DNA from: an uncultured Lachnospiraceae bacterium
GTDB lineage: Bacteria > Bacillota > Clostridia > Lachnospirales > Lachnospiraceae
NCBI GenBank assembly: GCA_910586705.1
Contig: CAJUJK010000033.1
Location: 1-42,226 of the forward strand
Direction: 5' to 3'
DNA length: 42,226 bases
This document shows positions 8,022 through 16,478 of the stretch, piece after piece. A model generated the notes under the pieces. That model did no database searches, had not been told where the DNA came from, and worked only from the letters and a program-made list of their open reading frames with translations. Position 1 is the stretch's first letter; every line of letters begins with the position of its first letter. A program made the position numbers and the translations under genes.

Positions 8022-8789
8022 TCACATGGCTGTATGCTGTAAAAGGATACAGAGCAGGACGGAAACCGCGCCTAGCAGCAAAAAGGTCAGCATAAACCAT
8101 GGATTCCCGTTATCTGCAGGGATAGTCATTACGATTGTATTCTGCCAGCTGTGGAAAAGCATACACAGGAGAGCGCTCTTTGTCAACAGATAGATGGCGG
8201 TAAGGATAAAGCCGGTCACGACACCGATCAGCGTATAAGAAAAGGGATTTTGTCCCGACTGCAGACTACCCGGCAACAGAAAATAAGGCAGATGCCACAG
8301 CACCCAGATCAGACTGACGGCGGCGGAGGCGGTCAGAATGTGCCATTTTTTTAGAAAACAGGGCAGCAGGTAACCGCGCCAGCCCGCTTCCTCCAGTCCG
8401 CCGCCGAGGAGTAACTGTCCCGCAAAGACGGAGAGGAAAACCGGGACAGTGCAGCCAGATTCCGGCAGGCGGAAACAATAGAAATTGAAAAACTGCGCCG
8501 CAAAAAGACATAGGACAATGAGATAGAAAGAGAGATGCCCGGTTTTGCCGAAAAGGAAATGTTTCAGGGCGGGTAAGGGAGAAAGAGACTTTTTCAGTAA
8601 GAAAAGGGCACAGATTAAGGGTGAAGCGTTCTCCAGAAAATCCAGAACAGTGAAGAGAACCGGATCGGCGTTGTAGTCGGTAAATGTCATAAGCCCGGCA
8701 CAGAGCCATGTGATAAGAAAGGTTCCAGACAGGAACGCGACTGGCTTGTAGACGGTCTTGGTTTCAACGGTTGATTTTGTGTTTTGCAT
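8022..8789 (-). CDS. CPBP family intramembrane glutamic endopeptidase
   Basis: 255 residues with about seven or eight hydrophobic segments. The CPBP (Abi/CAAX protease) motifs are present: EEAGWRGYL (the glutamate pair and Arg, residues about 131), WVLWHLPYFL (His) and MLFHSWQN (His). Homologues cleave prenylated or membrane-bound substrates, process peptides or give bacteriocin self-immunity. The start at 8789 is set by AGGAGG at 8799-8804; the frame is open 17 codons further upstream without such a site. It lies just ahead of the membrane-anchored XRE regulator on the same strand. Confidence 0.88.
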   Translation of the reverse strand: MQNTKSTVETKTVYKPVAFLSGTFLITWLCAGLMTFTDYNADPVLFTVLDFLENASPLICALFLLKKSLSPLPALKHFLFGKTGHLSFYLIVLCLFAAQFFNFYCFRLPESGCTVPVFLSVFAGQLLLGGGLEEAGWRGYLLPCFLKKWHILTASAAVSLIWVLWHLPYFLLPGSLQSGQNPFSYTLIGVVTGFILTAIYLLTKSALLCMLFHSWQNTIVMTIPADNGNPWFMLTFLLLGAVSVLLCILLQHTAM

Positions 8790-8972
8790 GGGGATAAGCC
8801 TCCTTTGTGTTTTCTGTATTTGCATTCCGCACAGATTCATTTTAGGAAAGAACGCTGGTTGCGTGCTACCAACGAAAGGTTACATTTCCGCAACGAATTG
8901 TGTCAGGATGGTTGCCGCTCATCAAAATAAGGCGAGAACAAAAGTATATATAACTGATAGGAAAAATATGTA

Positions 8973-9001
8973 TTGTTTATCCCGGTTCTTTCTGTTATAC
9001 T
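8973..9001 (+). promoter_or_regulatory. Promoter of the PLP-enzyme pair
   Basis: TTGTTT (8973-8978), a 17-bp spacer and TATACT (8996-9001), about 35 nt before ATG 9036. No SAM riboswitch or T-box structure was recognised in the leader, which is too short to hold one. Confidence 0.55.
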
Positions 9002-9035
9002 GTTTTCGTGTAAAGGGAAAGACGGAGGAAAAGCG

Positions 9036-10226
9036 ATGGCAAGAGAAATCGGGACAAGATGTATTCATTTGGACGAAGAGGACGGGAAAAACCATTACGG
9101 CGCGGTCAGCTATCCGATTTACCAGACGGCGACGTTTGCGCATCCGGGGGTGGGACAAAGCACAGGCTACGATTACAGCAGGGTACAGAATCCAACAAGG
9201 GAGCAGCTTGAGAAAGTGGTGGCTTCAATGGAAAATGGGACGGACGCGCTGGCATTATCCTCCGGGATGGCAGCGATTGCGCTGATGATGGAGCTGTTTT
9301 CACCGGGAGATCACTTGATTGTGGACGCGGATTTGTACGGTGGGAGCATCCGTCTGTTTGAGCAGATTTCAAAGAAGAATGGCATCAGCTTTACAAGCAT
9401 TGACTGCTGCTGTGAGGAGATAGAGAGCAGGATTCGCGAAAACACGAAAGCGGTCTACATAGAGACTCCCACCAATCCGATGATGCATGTGACGGATATT
9501 GCGAAGATGGCGGCGGCAGCGAAGCGGCATGGATTGCTGTTGATTGTGGACAATACGTTTTTGTCTCCCTACTTTCAAAATCCGCTTGATCTGGGCGCGG
9601 ATCTTGTGGTTCACAGCGGCACGAAGTATTTAGGCGGTCATAACGATGCGCTGGCAGGTTTTCTCGTGACGAACCAGGCGGAGATCAGTGAACGCCTGCG
9701 CTTTTTTTATAAGACGACAGGGGCTGTTCTGGCGCCTTTCGACAGCTGGCTTATCTTACGAGGAATCAAGACGCTGGGCGTCCGCATGGAGAGAGCGCAG
9801 GAAAATGCAATGGCGATCGCAGAGTGGCTGAAGGGACAGAAAATAGTCACGGATGTGATTTATCCGGGGCTTCCAGAGCACCCGGGCCATGCGCTGATGA
9901 AGAGACAGGCAAGAGGATTTGGTGCGATGCTGACCTTCCGGCTGGCGAGCAAGGAGGCGGCGCTGGCTGTTTTGGGAAAGGTAAGGCTGATCCAGTATGC
10001 GGAGAGTCTTGGCGGGGTGGAAACGCTGATTACCTATCCGGCGACCCAGACCCATGCCGATGTGCCGAAAGATGTCCGGGAGAAGAACGGGATTACGGAG
10101 AGCACTTTGCGGATGTCGGTGGGGATTGAGGACAAGCGGGATTTGCTGGCAGAGTTGGAGCGGGTTTTTTGTGAACTGAATTCTGACACAGAGAAAGGAA
10201 CGAAAGATGGCGGAGAGAAATCTTGA
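9036..10226 (+). CDS. Cys/Met metabolism PLP enzyme (cystathionine gamma-synthase / methionine gamma-lyase type)
   Basis: 396 residues, the full length of the Cys/Met metabolism PLP-dependent family. The PLP lysine is K197 in HSGTKYLGGHNDALAG. Other family signatures are YDYSRVQNPTREQLE, LSSGMAAIALMM, DADLYGGSIRLFEQ and IETPTNPMMHVTDI. Members perform gamma-replacement or elimination on sulfur amino acids; sequence alone does not separate cystathionine gamma-synthase, gamma-lyase and methionine gamma-lyase. GGAGGA lies six nucleotides before ATG 9036. The 3' end overlaps the PatB-like gene by 20 nt, so the two enzymes are made together. Confidence 0.88.
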   Translation: MAREIGTRCIHLDEEDGKNHYGAVSYPIYQTATFAHPGVGQSTGYDYSRVQNPTREQLEKVVASMENGTDALALSSGMAAIALMMELFSPGDHLIVDADLYGGSIRLFEQISKKNGISFTSIDCCCEEIESRIRENTKAVYIETPTNPMMHVTDIAKMAAAAKRHGLLLIVDNTFLSPYFQNPLDLGADLVVHSGTKYLGGHNDALAGFLVTNQAEISERLRFFYKTTGAVLAPFDSWLILRGIKTLGVRMERAQENAMAIAEWLKGQKIVTDVIYPGLPEHPGHALMKRQARGFGAMLTFRLASKEAALAVLGKVRLIQYAESLGGVETLITYPATQTHADVPKDVREKNGITESTLRMSVGIEDKRDLLAELERVFCELNSDTEKGTKDGGEKS

Positions 10227-11397
10227 TTTTGACAGGGTGATAGAGAGACGAAATACACGGTCGCTAAAATATGATTTTGCGGCAGAAAGGGGGATGTCGG
10301 AGGACATACTGCCGATGTGGGTAGCGGACATGGATTTTAAGACGTCCTCCTACATAGAGGATGCGCTTGCCGAGCGGGTGAGGGAAGGTGTTTTCGGTTA
10401 CAGCGAGGTAAAGACGCCTTATTTTGAGACCGTGCGCGACTGGATGCTCAGGCGGCACGGCTGGCAGCCGCAGGAAGAATGGCTTGTGAAAACGCCGGGC
10501 GTGGTGACGGCGCTTGCCATGGCGGTGAAAGCGTACACGGAGCCGGGCGATGCGGTGCTGATCCAGCTCCCTGTGTATTATCCTTTTGCGGAAGTGATCG
10601 AGGACAATGGGCGCCGCGTGGTCAGCAACACGCTGTACCGGGGTGAGGATAACCGTTATCATATGGATTTTGTGGATTTTGAACAGAAGATTGTGCAGAA
10701 TAAGGTGAAGTTGTTTCTTCTTTGCAATCCGCACAATCCGGTGGGGAGAGTGTGGACGAAGGAAGAACTGATCCGGCTGGGCGATCTCTGCATGAAACAT
10801 AACGTGATTGTGGTCAGTGACGAGATCCATGAGGATTTTGTGTTTCGGGGAAAGCATCAGGTGTTTGCGGGGCTGAAAAAGGAGTACGAGGACCACTGTA
10901 TCGTCTGTACGTCTCCCAGCAAAACTTTTAATCTGGCGACTATGGTGCTATCGAATATTTTCATTCCCAGCCGGGATTTGCGGCAACGCTTCAGAAAGCA
11001 GCTTGACGCGGCGGGGATCAGCCAGCTTGGCGTGATGGGGCTGATCGCCTGCGAGACGGCTTACAGCAAGGGAGAGGAATGGTATTTGGCAATGCACGCG
11101 TATGTGCGGGACAACGTTGCCTATGTAAAAAACTATGTGGAACAAAATCTGTCCGGCGTGAGGATGACGGAGCATGAGGGAACCTATCTGGTCTGGCTTG
11201 ATTTTTCCGAAACCGGGTTATCGGAAACCGAACTGGAAGATCTGATCGTGAACAAGGCAAAGCTGTGGCTGGACGGCGGCACAATGTTCGGGGAGGGCGG
11301 AAAGGGCTTCCAGCGGATCAATGTGGCATGTCCGAGAAGTATTCTGAAAGAGGCAATGAAGAGATTGGAAGGGGCGCTTAAGGAAATACGCGGATAG
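10207..11397 (+). CDS. PatB/MalY-type cystathionine beta-lyase / C-S lyase
   Basis: 396 residues, class I/II aminotransferase fold, MalY/PatB group. PLP lysine K239 lies in CTSPSKTFNLATM. Other signatures are ILPMWVADMDFKTS near the N-terminus, LLCNPHNPVGRVW and VVSDEIHEDFVF. Enzymes of this group cleave cystathionine or cysteine to homocysteine or sulfide, pyruvate and ammonia. The start overlaps the upstream PLP-enzyme gene; AAAGGA precedes it. Together the pair could complete transsulfuration from cysteine to homocysteine, or act in sulfide release. Confidence 0.9.
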   Translation: MAERNLDFDRVIERRNTRSLKYDFAAERGMSEDILPMWVADMDFKTSSYIEDALAERVREGVFGYSEVKTPYFETVRDWMLRRHGWQPQEEWLVKTPGVVTALAMAVKAYTEPGDAVLIQLPVYYPFAEVIEDNGRRVVSNTLYRGEDNRYHMDFVDFEQKIVQNKVKLFLLCNPHNPVGRVWTKEELIRLGDLCMKHNVIVVSDEIHEDFVFRGKHQVFAGLKKEYEDHCIVCTSPSKTFNLATMVLSNIFIPSRDLRQRFRKQLDAAGISQLGVMGLIACETAYSKGEEWYLAMHAYVRDNVAYVKNYVEQNLSGVRMTEHEGTYLVWLDFSETGLSETELEDLIVNKAKLWLDGGTMFGEGGKGFQRINVACPRSILKEAMKRLEGALKEIRG

Positions 11398-11506
11398 CCA
11401 TTTGTGACGATGGCGTGGATTTTGTAAAGAGAAGGCAGCGGTTTCGTTAAGGAATCGAGATTGAGATGATAAACCGTATCATAATGCCACAAAAAACAGA
11501 ACAGTC

Positions 11507-11536
11507 TTGACAACCCCGAACAGAAATTTTTATAAT
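11507..11536 (+). promoter_or_regulatory. Strong sigma-A promoter of the dCACHE chemoreceptor
   Basis: Consensus TTGACA (11507-11512), 18-bp spacer, consensus TATAAT (11531-11536). Transcription should start near 11543, about 15 nt before ATG 11558. This rules out the in-frame TTG at 11507 as the start codon. Confidence 0.85.
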
Positions 11537-11557
11537 GGGAACGAGGGGGTTAGTGAA

Positions 11558-13531
11558 ATGAAAAGCATACGTACAAAAATCAGCTTGTGTCTCATTTTAA
11601 CTGTTCTGGTAGGGCTGGTGGCATCCGGCACTTCCAGTATTGCGCTCAATTACAACAGCACCATAACGACTGTGGAGCAGATGATGAGCGAAACCGCGGT
11701 TCTGGCGGCGGGACGTGCCCAGCAGGAGCTGGCGTCCTACAAAAATGTGGTCAAGGAAGTTGGGCATATTCCGCAGCTTGCGGAAGCGGATGTGCCGGTG
11801 GAGGAAAAGCAGGCGATCATGGATGAGCGTGTCGCCATGCACGGTTTCCAGCGGGGAAATATCATCGGTGCGGACGGCATCAGTATCTTTGATGGCAAAG
11901 ATTATTCTGACCGCGAGTATGTGCGTCAGGCGATGCAGGGAAATATTTATGTGTCGGAGCCGTTAATCAGCAAGATTACGGGTCAGTTGTCCATTATGGT
12001 AGCGGCGCCCCTTTATGCAGAGGAAGCTTACGGTGCATCCATTGTGGGCGTGGTCTATTTTGTGCCGCAGGAGACGTTTTTAAATGATATTGTGACAGCC
12101 ATCCAGATCGGTGAGAACAGCCGGGCGTACATGATTAATAAGACCGGCGATACGATCGCGGATATTACGCTTGAGACGATCACGGTCCAGAATATTGAGG
12201 CGGAGGCGCAGAGTGATCCGTCGCTGCAGGAACTGGCGGCGATCCACAGTGAAATGCGTCAGGGGAAAAACGGATTTGGATCCTATATGAGCGAAGGGCA
12301 TCCGATGTTTGCGGCATATGCGCCTGTGCCGGATACGGACGGCTGGAGCATTGCTGTAACGGCCCCGCAGGTCAATTATCTGGCTTCCACGCGTGATGCC
12401 ATTGTTGTAAATCTTACAGTGATTGCGATTTCCATACTGCTTTCTGTTGTGATCGCTCTGGCTTTGGCACGCAATATCGGCAGTCCCATGAAAGCGTGCG
12501 TCAATCGGATGAAGCTGCTGGTGGAGGGAGACCTGGAAACGCCGATGCCCCAAATTAAGAACAGGGACGAGACAGGTGTGCTTGCCACATCGACGGAATC
12601 TCTTGTGGCAGGGTTGAGTATTGTGATCAACGATATCAGTTATCTTTTAAACGAGATGGCAAATCAGAATCTGGATGTCCGCACGGAGCACGAGGAAGTG
12701 TATGTAGGCAGTTTCCAGAACATTCTGCTTTCCATGCGGAATATGAGAAAAGAGCTGAGCGGCGCTATGCGTCAGGTCAACCATTCCGCAGGGGAGGTGT
12801 CTGACGCCAGCGACCAGCTGTCGGCGAGCGCACAGATGCTCAGTCAGGGCACAACGGAGCAGGCGAGTTCTGTGGAGGAACTGGCTGCGCGCATCAGCGT
12901 CATTTCCGATCAGGTGAAACATACGGCGAGCGGCGCGCTGGAGGTTAGAAGCCAGACGCATCAGACCGGCGAGGAAGTGCTTCTGTGTAACCAGAAGATG
13001 CAGAGTCTGGTAGAGGCGATGGAAAGGATCCAGACAAGCTCCGAGGAGATTGAAAAGATCTTAAAGACCATAGACGATATCGCGTTCCAGACGAATATTC
13101 TGGCACTGAACGCGGCGGTGGAGGCGGCTAGAGCCGGAGCCGCAGGAAAAGGATTTGCCGTTGTGGCGGAGGAAGTTCGTAATCTTGCCGGAAAATCCGC
13201 ACAGGCGGCGCAGAATACTTCGGAACTGATCGAAAACTCCACGGAGGCAGTACATATCGGCACGGAAATTGCCCGGAATACGGCGGATGTTTTGCTTGGC
13301 GTTGTGAACAGCATTCAGGCGGTGGTGGAGGCGATAGACAACATTGCCACGGTATCAGGCGAACAGTCCGAGTCGGTGGAGCAGGTGTCTGAGGGCATCA
13401 ACCAGATTTCGATTGTGGTACAGAACAACAGCGCTACCGCAGAGGAGAGCGCGGCGGCGAGCGAGGAGCTTTCCGCAGAGGCGACATGCCTGAAGGAGCT
13501 GGTGGATCAGTTTACACTGGCATCGGAATAA
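11558..13531 (+). CDS. Methyl-accepting chemotaxis protein with dCACHE sensor
   Basis: 657 residues. There is a transmembrane helix at about 8-30, then an extracytoplasmic double-CACHE-like region to about 285 (DYSDREYVRQAMQGNIYVSEP, VVAAPLY-type strands, YAPVPDTDGWSIAVTAP). A second membrane helix spans about 290-312. HAMP and a second linker follow, then the cytoplasmic coiled coil with the MCP tip (FQTNILALNAAVEAARAGAA, KGFAVVAEEVRNLAGKS). dCACHE domains bind amino acids or other small metabolites; the ligand is unknown. ATG 11558 has GAGGGGG upstream and is the only start downstream of the promoter. No CheR-binding C-terminal pentapeptide is seen. The gene appears monocistronic. Confidence 0.93.
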   Translation: MKSIRTKISLCLILTVLVGLVASGTSSIALNYNSTITTVEQMMSETAVLAAGRAQQELASYKNVVKEVGHIPQLAEADVPVEEKQAIMDERVAMHGFQRGNIIGADGISIFDGKDYSDREYVRQAMQGNIYVSEPLISKITGQLSIMVAAPLYAEEAYGASIVGVVYFVPQETFLNDIVTAIQIGENSRAYMINKTGDTIADITLETITVQNIEAEAQSDPSLQELAAIHSEMRQGKNGFGSYMSEGHPMFAAYAPVPDTDGWSIAVTAPQVNYLASTRDAIVVNLTVIAISILLSVVIALALARNIGSPMKACVNRMKLLVEGDLETPMPQIKNRDETGVLATSTESLVAGLSIVINDISYLLNEMANQNLDVRTEHEEVYVGSFQNILLSMRNMRKELSGAMRQVNHSAGEVSDASDQLSASAQMLSQGTTEQASSVEELAARISVISDQVKHTASGALEVRSQTHQTGEEVLLCNQKMQSLVEAMERIQTSSEEIEKILKTIDDIAFQTNILALNAAVEAARAGAAGKGFAVVAEEVRNLAGKSAQAAQNTSELIENSTEAVHIGTEIARNTADVLLGVVNSIQAVVEAIDNIATVSGEQSESVEQVSEGINQISIVVQNNSATAEESAAASEELSAEATCLKELVDQFTLASE

Positions 13532-13546
13532 CACAGATATGGGAAG

Positions 13547-13576
13547 GGACCGCACAGGTGGCGGTCTCTTTTTTCG
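13547..13576 (+). terminator. Terminator of the dCACHE chemoreceptor
   Basis: GGACCGC / GCGGTCTC stem with a short ACAGGTG loop, followed by a T-rich run (13567-13574), 15 nt after the stop codon. Confidence 0.85.
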
Positions 13577-13582
13577 CGAATA

Positions 13583-13750
13583 AGCTTTCGGGAGATTATC
13601 TTTTATGAGAAGGATAAGGTCGTGGAAGAGATTGAAGGATGGCCGGGCGAAAATCGGTGGAGATATGATGAGATCAGAAAAATTATATAGTTTGCAGAGC
13701 AGTTTGTTGGGCGGGAAATGGGGGCTGCTAAGATGAATTTTTACAGTTAG
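13583..13750 (+). pseudogene. Remnant of an unknown gene with an internal TAG
   Basis: No intact ORF, but one frame reads like protein: FREIIFYEKDKVVEEI, then EGWPGENRWRYDEIRKII, a TAG at 13688-13690, and in the same frame FAEQFVGREMGAAKMNFYS ending at TAG 13748-13750. There is no start codon because a terminator lies directly upstream. I read it as the 3' end of a decayed gene whose 5' part was lost. The family is not recognised. It sits directly upstream of the NADAR-MazG-HNH cassette and may mark the insertion edge. Confidence 0.45.
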
Positions 13751-13776
13751 AGGGAGAGAGAAAGGAGACTGCAGGC

Positions 13777-14271
13777 ATGATGAAGGTAATATGTTTTCAT
13801 AATCCGGAGGAGATAAACGGATATCTGAGTAACTGGTTTTTTGCGGATTTTTGTGTGGGGGACATTAGGTTTTCTTCTATGGAGCAGTATATGATGTACC
13901 AGAAAGCAGTTCTTTTTCGGGATACAGATACTGCGGAAGAAATATTAAAAACATCTAATGTTGGAAAAATTAAGGGCTTGGGACGCTCTGTAAAAAACTA
14001 TGTAGATGCGGTATGGAATGGAATGCGGCAGATAGTTGTTTATGAGGGGTTATTGGAAAAGTTTCAACAAAATGAAGAATTGAAACAAAAACTTCTGGCA
14101 ACGAAAAATCATATGTTGGCGGAATGTGCAGTTCAGGATAAAATATGGGGGATTGGTCTTTCTATGAAGGATGAAAGACGGTTTGACTTGAATGAGTGGC
14201 AGGGACAAAATCTGCTGGGATTTGCGTTGATGTGTGTGAGGGAGAAGTTAAATGACGACCGAAAAAAATAG
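13777..14271 (+). CDS. NADAR (YbiA-like) family protein
   Basis: 164 residues, whole length of the NADAR domain. The N-terminal part (YLSNWFFADF, then FSSMEQYMMYQKA) and the middle (GRSVKNYV, VWNGMRQIVVYEGLLEKF) match YbiA-like proteins, and the C-terminal KIWGIGLSMKD...NEWQGQNLLGFALM carries the conserved W-G-I-G and G-x-N-x-L-G elements. NADAR proteins act on NAD/ADP-ribose-type compounds; some hydrolyse riboflavin intermediates and others remove ADP-ribose from nucleic acids. AAAGGAGA lies upstream. The base composition is visibly more AT-rich than in flanking genes. It is the first gene of a three-gene unit with a MazG-like enzyme and an HNH nuclease. Confidence 0.85.
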   Translation: MMKVICFHNPEEINGYLSNWFFADFCVGDIRFSSMEQYMMYQKAVLFRDTDTAEEILKTSNVGKIKGLGRSVKNYVDAVWNGMRQIVVYEGLLEKFQQNEELKQKLLATKNHMLAECAVQDKIWGIGLSMKDERRFDLNEWQGQNLLGFALMCVREKLNDDRKK

Positions 14272-14293
14272 AGGGAACGGGACGGTAAAATAC

Positions 14294-14599
14294 ATGAGCC
14301 ATGGTAAATTAGTGCGCGATAAAATTCCGCAGATTATAGCAGCCGCAGGGAAAAAACCCATCACAAGGATTCTGGGGCAGGAAGAGTATCTTGTGGCGCT
14401 TGACAGGAAATTGGATGAGGAAGTGGCGGAGTATCAGGCGGACAAGTCTCTTGAGGAGATGGCGGACGTGCTGGAAGTGCTTTTTGCCATCTGTGAGGCG
14501 CGGGGGCATTCCGTGGAAGAACTGATGGCTGCGAGGGATGAAAAGAGGAAAGCACGCGGCGGTTTTGCACAAAAGATATTTTGGGACGGGAATGAATGA
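14294..14599 (+). CDS. MazG-like nucleotide pyrophosphohydrolase
   Basis: 101 residues from ATG 14294 (MSHGKLVRDKIPQII), which matches the usual N-terminus of the phosphoribosyl-ATP pyrophosphohydrolase-like/MazG-like family (KLVRDKIP). The metal-binding pattern is visible: EEVAEYQ followed by EEMADVLEVLF, the E-x-x-E and E-x-x-D elements of all-alpha NTP pyrophosphatases. The frame also contains ATG 14252, which would overlap the NADAR stop; the ribosome binding site does not decide it. The product should hydrolyse a nucleoside triphosphate or related nucleotide. Its TGA overlaps the next ATG (ATGA), coupling it to the HNH gene. Confidence 0.85.
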   Translation: MSHGKLVRDKIPQIIAAAGKKPITRILGQEEYLVALDRKLDEEVAEYQADKSLEEMADVLEVLFAICEARGHSVEELMAARDEKRKARGGFAQKIFWDGNE

Positions 14600-15753
14600 T
14601 GCAGTTGACCATTGATACACATTATTACAATAAACTGGATATCAAAGGCTTTTCGCGGATGATGAAAGATCCGTCGTACTGTTACAAGTTTTACTGGCTG
14701 GAAGCGATTGTACAGCTTATACTGGAGGGCAGGAAAGAAGCCTCGTATGATGAAATCATAGACGAGATGATTGCCAATGCATGGTATTCGGTTGTAGAAT
14801 TTCATATTCATCTGAGCGGCATCTGGGGCGCTGGAGGAGTCAGGGATAATCTGGAAAAGGCAGTAACCAAACTGAAAGGGTTGAGCGAACTGCCGGCGAA
14901 TGCCTCAAAAGTGGAAATTAAGAATGCTATCAGACAGTTTGATAGACAGCTTCACCCGGAAAAACAGTCCTTGACGCTCAATGTGCCGTACAAGGCTTTG
15001 TCAGGTTTTGCAAACAAAACGGGTGAGAAAATCAGTCTGGACAGTAGTGCGGGCAGGATGATGGCTTATTACAATAAGCTGAATGAGACGGAAATTTTGT
15101 TGCCGTACACGTTCGGAAATGAGAGCGGGCTAAGCCGAAAGGTGATATTTGGCACAGAGTGGATTCCGATGATTCAGGATAATGCGGTGACAATTCTGGG
15201 ATGGATTCAGTGCGAAAAAGTGAAGTGGTTACAGAATAATAATCCGGAAGTGCCGGGGCTGATTTATAAGCTGGAAATACTTGACGAGAAAATGAGAAAG
15301 CTTTCGCATGTGAGGAAACTATGGGACGGGATTCTGGGGCAGAGAAAGGTGGCGGATGTATTTACGGATAAAGAGATCGACAGGGATAACTATGATGTGG
15401 ATCATTTTATTCCGTGGTCTTTTGTGATGAATGATGAACTCTGGAATCTGATGCCGATGGATTCTGCTTTAAATTCCTCTAAGAGTAACAAACTGCCGGA
15501 TTGGGACGGTTTTTTCAGGCGCTTTGCCAGAAACCAGTATATGATGTATGAGATGGTATACGAGGTGGCAGGAATCGGAAAATTGTATGAGGCATGTTAC
15601 CGGGATAACCTGCACTCGATCTGGGCGAATCAGGAATTGTATCGGAGAGGCAATTCCGAGACCGAGTTTTATGGGATTTTGGAGAAAAATATGAAACCAG
15701 TGTATGAGTCAGCGAGGCATCAGGGGTATGAGGTGTGGGAGTGGAGGGGGTAG
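14596..15753 (+). CDS. HNH endonuclease domain protein
   Basis: 385 residues. The first 240 residues have no recognised domain and look mainly helical at the start (FYWLEAIVQLILEGRKEASY). An HNH beta-beta-alpha-metal nuclease lies at about 265-305: YDVDHFIPWSF (catalytic His), ELWNLMPMD (Asn) and NSSKSNKLP (third ligand Asn). A helical tail follows. This HNH type with the DVDHFIPWS signature is common in defence and restriction contexts. Translation is coupled to the MazG-like gene by a four-base overlap; a second ATG directly follows. No methyltransferase or sensor gene is next to it, so the trigger for nuclease action must come from the N-terminal region or the partner genes. Confidence 0.85.
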   Translation: MMQLTIDTHYYNKLDIKGFSRMMKDPSYCYKFYWLEAIVQLILEGRKEASYDEIIDEMIANAWYSVVEFHIHLSGIWGAGGVRDNLEKAVTKLKGLSELPANASKVEIKNAIRQFDRQLHPEKQSLTLNVPYKALSGFANKTGEKISLDSSAGRMMAYYNKLNETEILLPYTFGNESGLSRKVIFGTEWIPMIQDNAVTILGWIQCEKVKWLQNNNPEVPGLIYKLEILDEKMRKLSHVRKLWDGILGQRKVADVFTDKEIDRDNYDVDHFIPWSFVMNDELWNLMPMDSALNSSKSNKLPDWDGFFRRFARNQYMMYEMVYEVAGIGKLYEACYRDNLHSIWANQELYRRGNSETEFYGILEKNMKPVYESARHQGYEVWEWRG

Positions 15754-15847
15754 TAATTAATCATGGTACATTTGAAAAGATTATGTAACTAAGTATTTTC
15801 TCGAGACAACAAAACATATGGCTGCACAAATAGCGCCGCAGACATAT

Positions 15848-16213
15848 TTAAAATTTATACGGACTCCGATAATCCGGGCACAGACACCTCTCACTCCATT
15901 CCATCATCGTCTGTAGCACAGGGATAAAACTTTCCCCAAGTGCGGTCAGGCTGTATTCCACCCGGGGCGGGATTTCGCTGTAAACTTCTCTGTGGAGGAA
16001 GCCGTCGCTCTCCAACTCGCGAAGCTGCTTAGTCAGCGTGGACTGTGTGATCCCGTCAAGACGGCGCAGCAATTCCCCGAACCGCTGTACTTTATAAAAA
16101 GAGACATACCATAAAATCAGAATTTTCCACTTGCCGCCGATCACGGACTGCAGTCTGCCCATGGGGACACAGCGGGCAAGCGTTTCTTTGCCGCTAAATT
16201 TATTCTCAGCCAT
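15848..16213 (-). CDS. HxlR family winged-helix regulator
   Basis: 121 residues, typical length. HxlR signatures: CVPMGRLQSVIGGKWKILIL, then RFGELLRRLDGITQSTLTKQ, LRELESDGFLHREVY and VEYSLTALGESF. The Cys in ARCVP (C15) is at the position used for redox or electrophile sensing in some HxlR regulators such as YodB and HypR; two more Cys (CLCPDY) lie near the C-terminus. It is transcribed divergently from the radical SAM pair 265 bp away and probably controls it. AAAGGA precedes the start on its strand. Confidence 0.9.
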   Translation of the reverse strand: MAENKFSGKETLARCVPMGRLQSVIGGKWKILILWYVSFYKVQRFGELLRRLDGITQSTLTKQLRELESDGFLHREVYSEIPPRVEYSLTALGESFIPVLQTMMEWSERCLCPDYRSPYKF

Positions 16214-16352
16214 ATTCTCAGCAAATTCCTTTCTTCTCCGGCGATTCTTGCAGGAGGTTTCATTTCATTGTAAACAACCCATAGAGAAAAAACAAGACAC
16301 TGTCACAAAGAATACATAGGATCAAAATAGGTACTATCTCCATAAAAAGTCC

Positions 16353-16385
16353 GTACTTGAATCCTTGAAAAAGCAGAAGTACAGT
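16353..16385 (+). promoter_or_regulatory. Promoter and operator-like inverted repeat for the radical SAM genes
   Basis: TTGAAT (16357-16362), 17-bp spacer, TACAGT (16380-16385). An inverted repeat GTACTT (16353-16358) / AAGTAC (16377-16382) straddles both boxes. A further GGTACTAT lies at 16330. These are candidate HxlR binding sites; the assignment is an inference from position. The rest of the 265-bp gap shows no ORF; it holds a small GACACTGTC palindrome near 16300. Confidence 0.45.
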
Positions 16386-16478
16386 AATCGTAACAGAATT
16401 TTAGGCATCTGTAAAAAGAACGGCATTGCCAGATATCAGATCTGAAATTCTGCGAAAGGGAAAAAGGAGGAATGAACC

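Noticed and set aside
8758..9285. Plus-strand frame overlapping the start of the PLP-enzyme gene
   Set aside because: It crosses the CPBP start region and the promoter and is out of frame with the conserved enzyme.
11507..11557. Upstream extension of the dCACHE chemoreceptor
   Set aside because: The TTG is the -35 box; ATG 11558 has a ribosome binding site.
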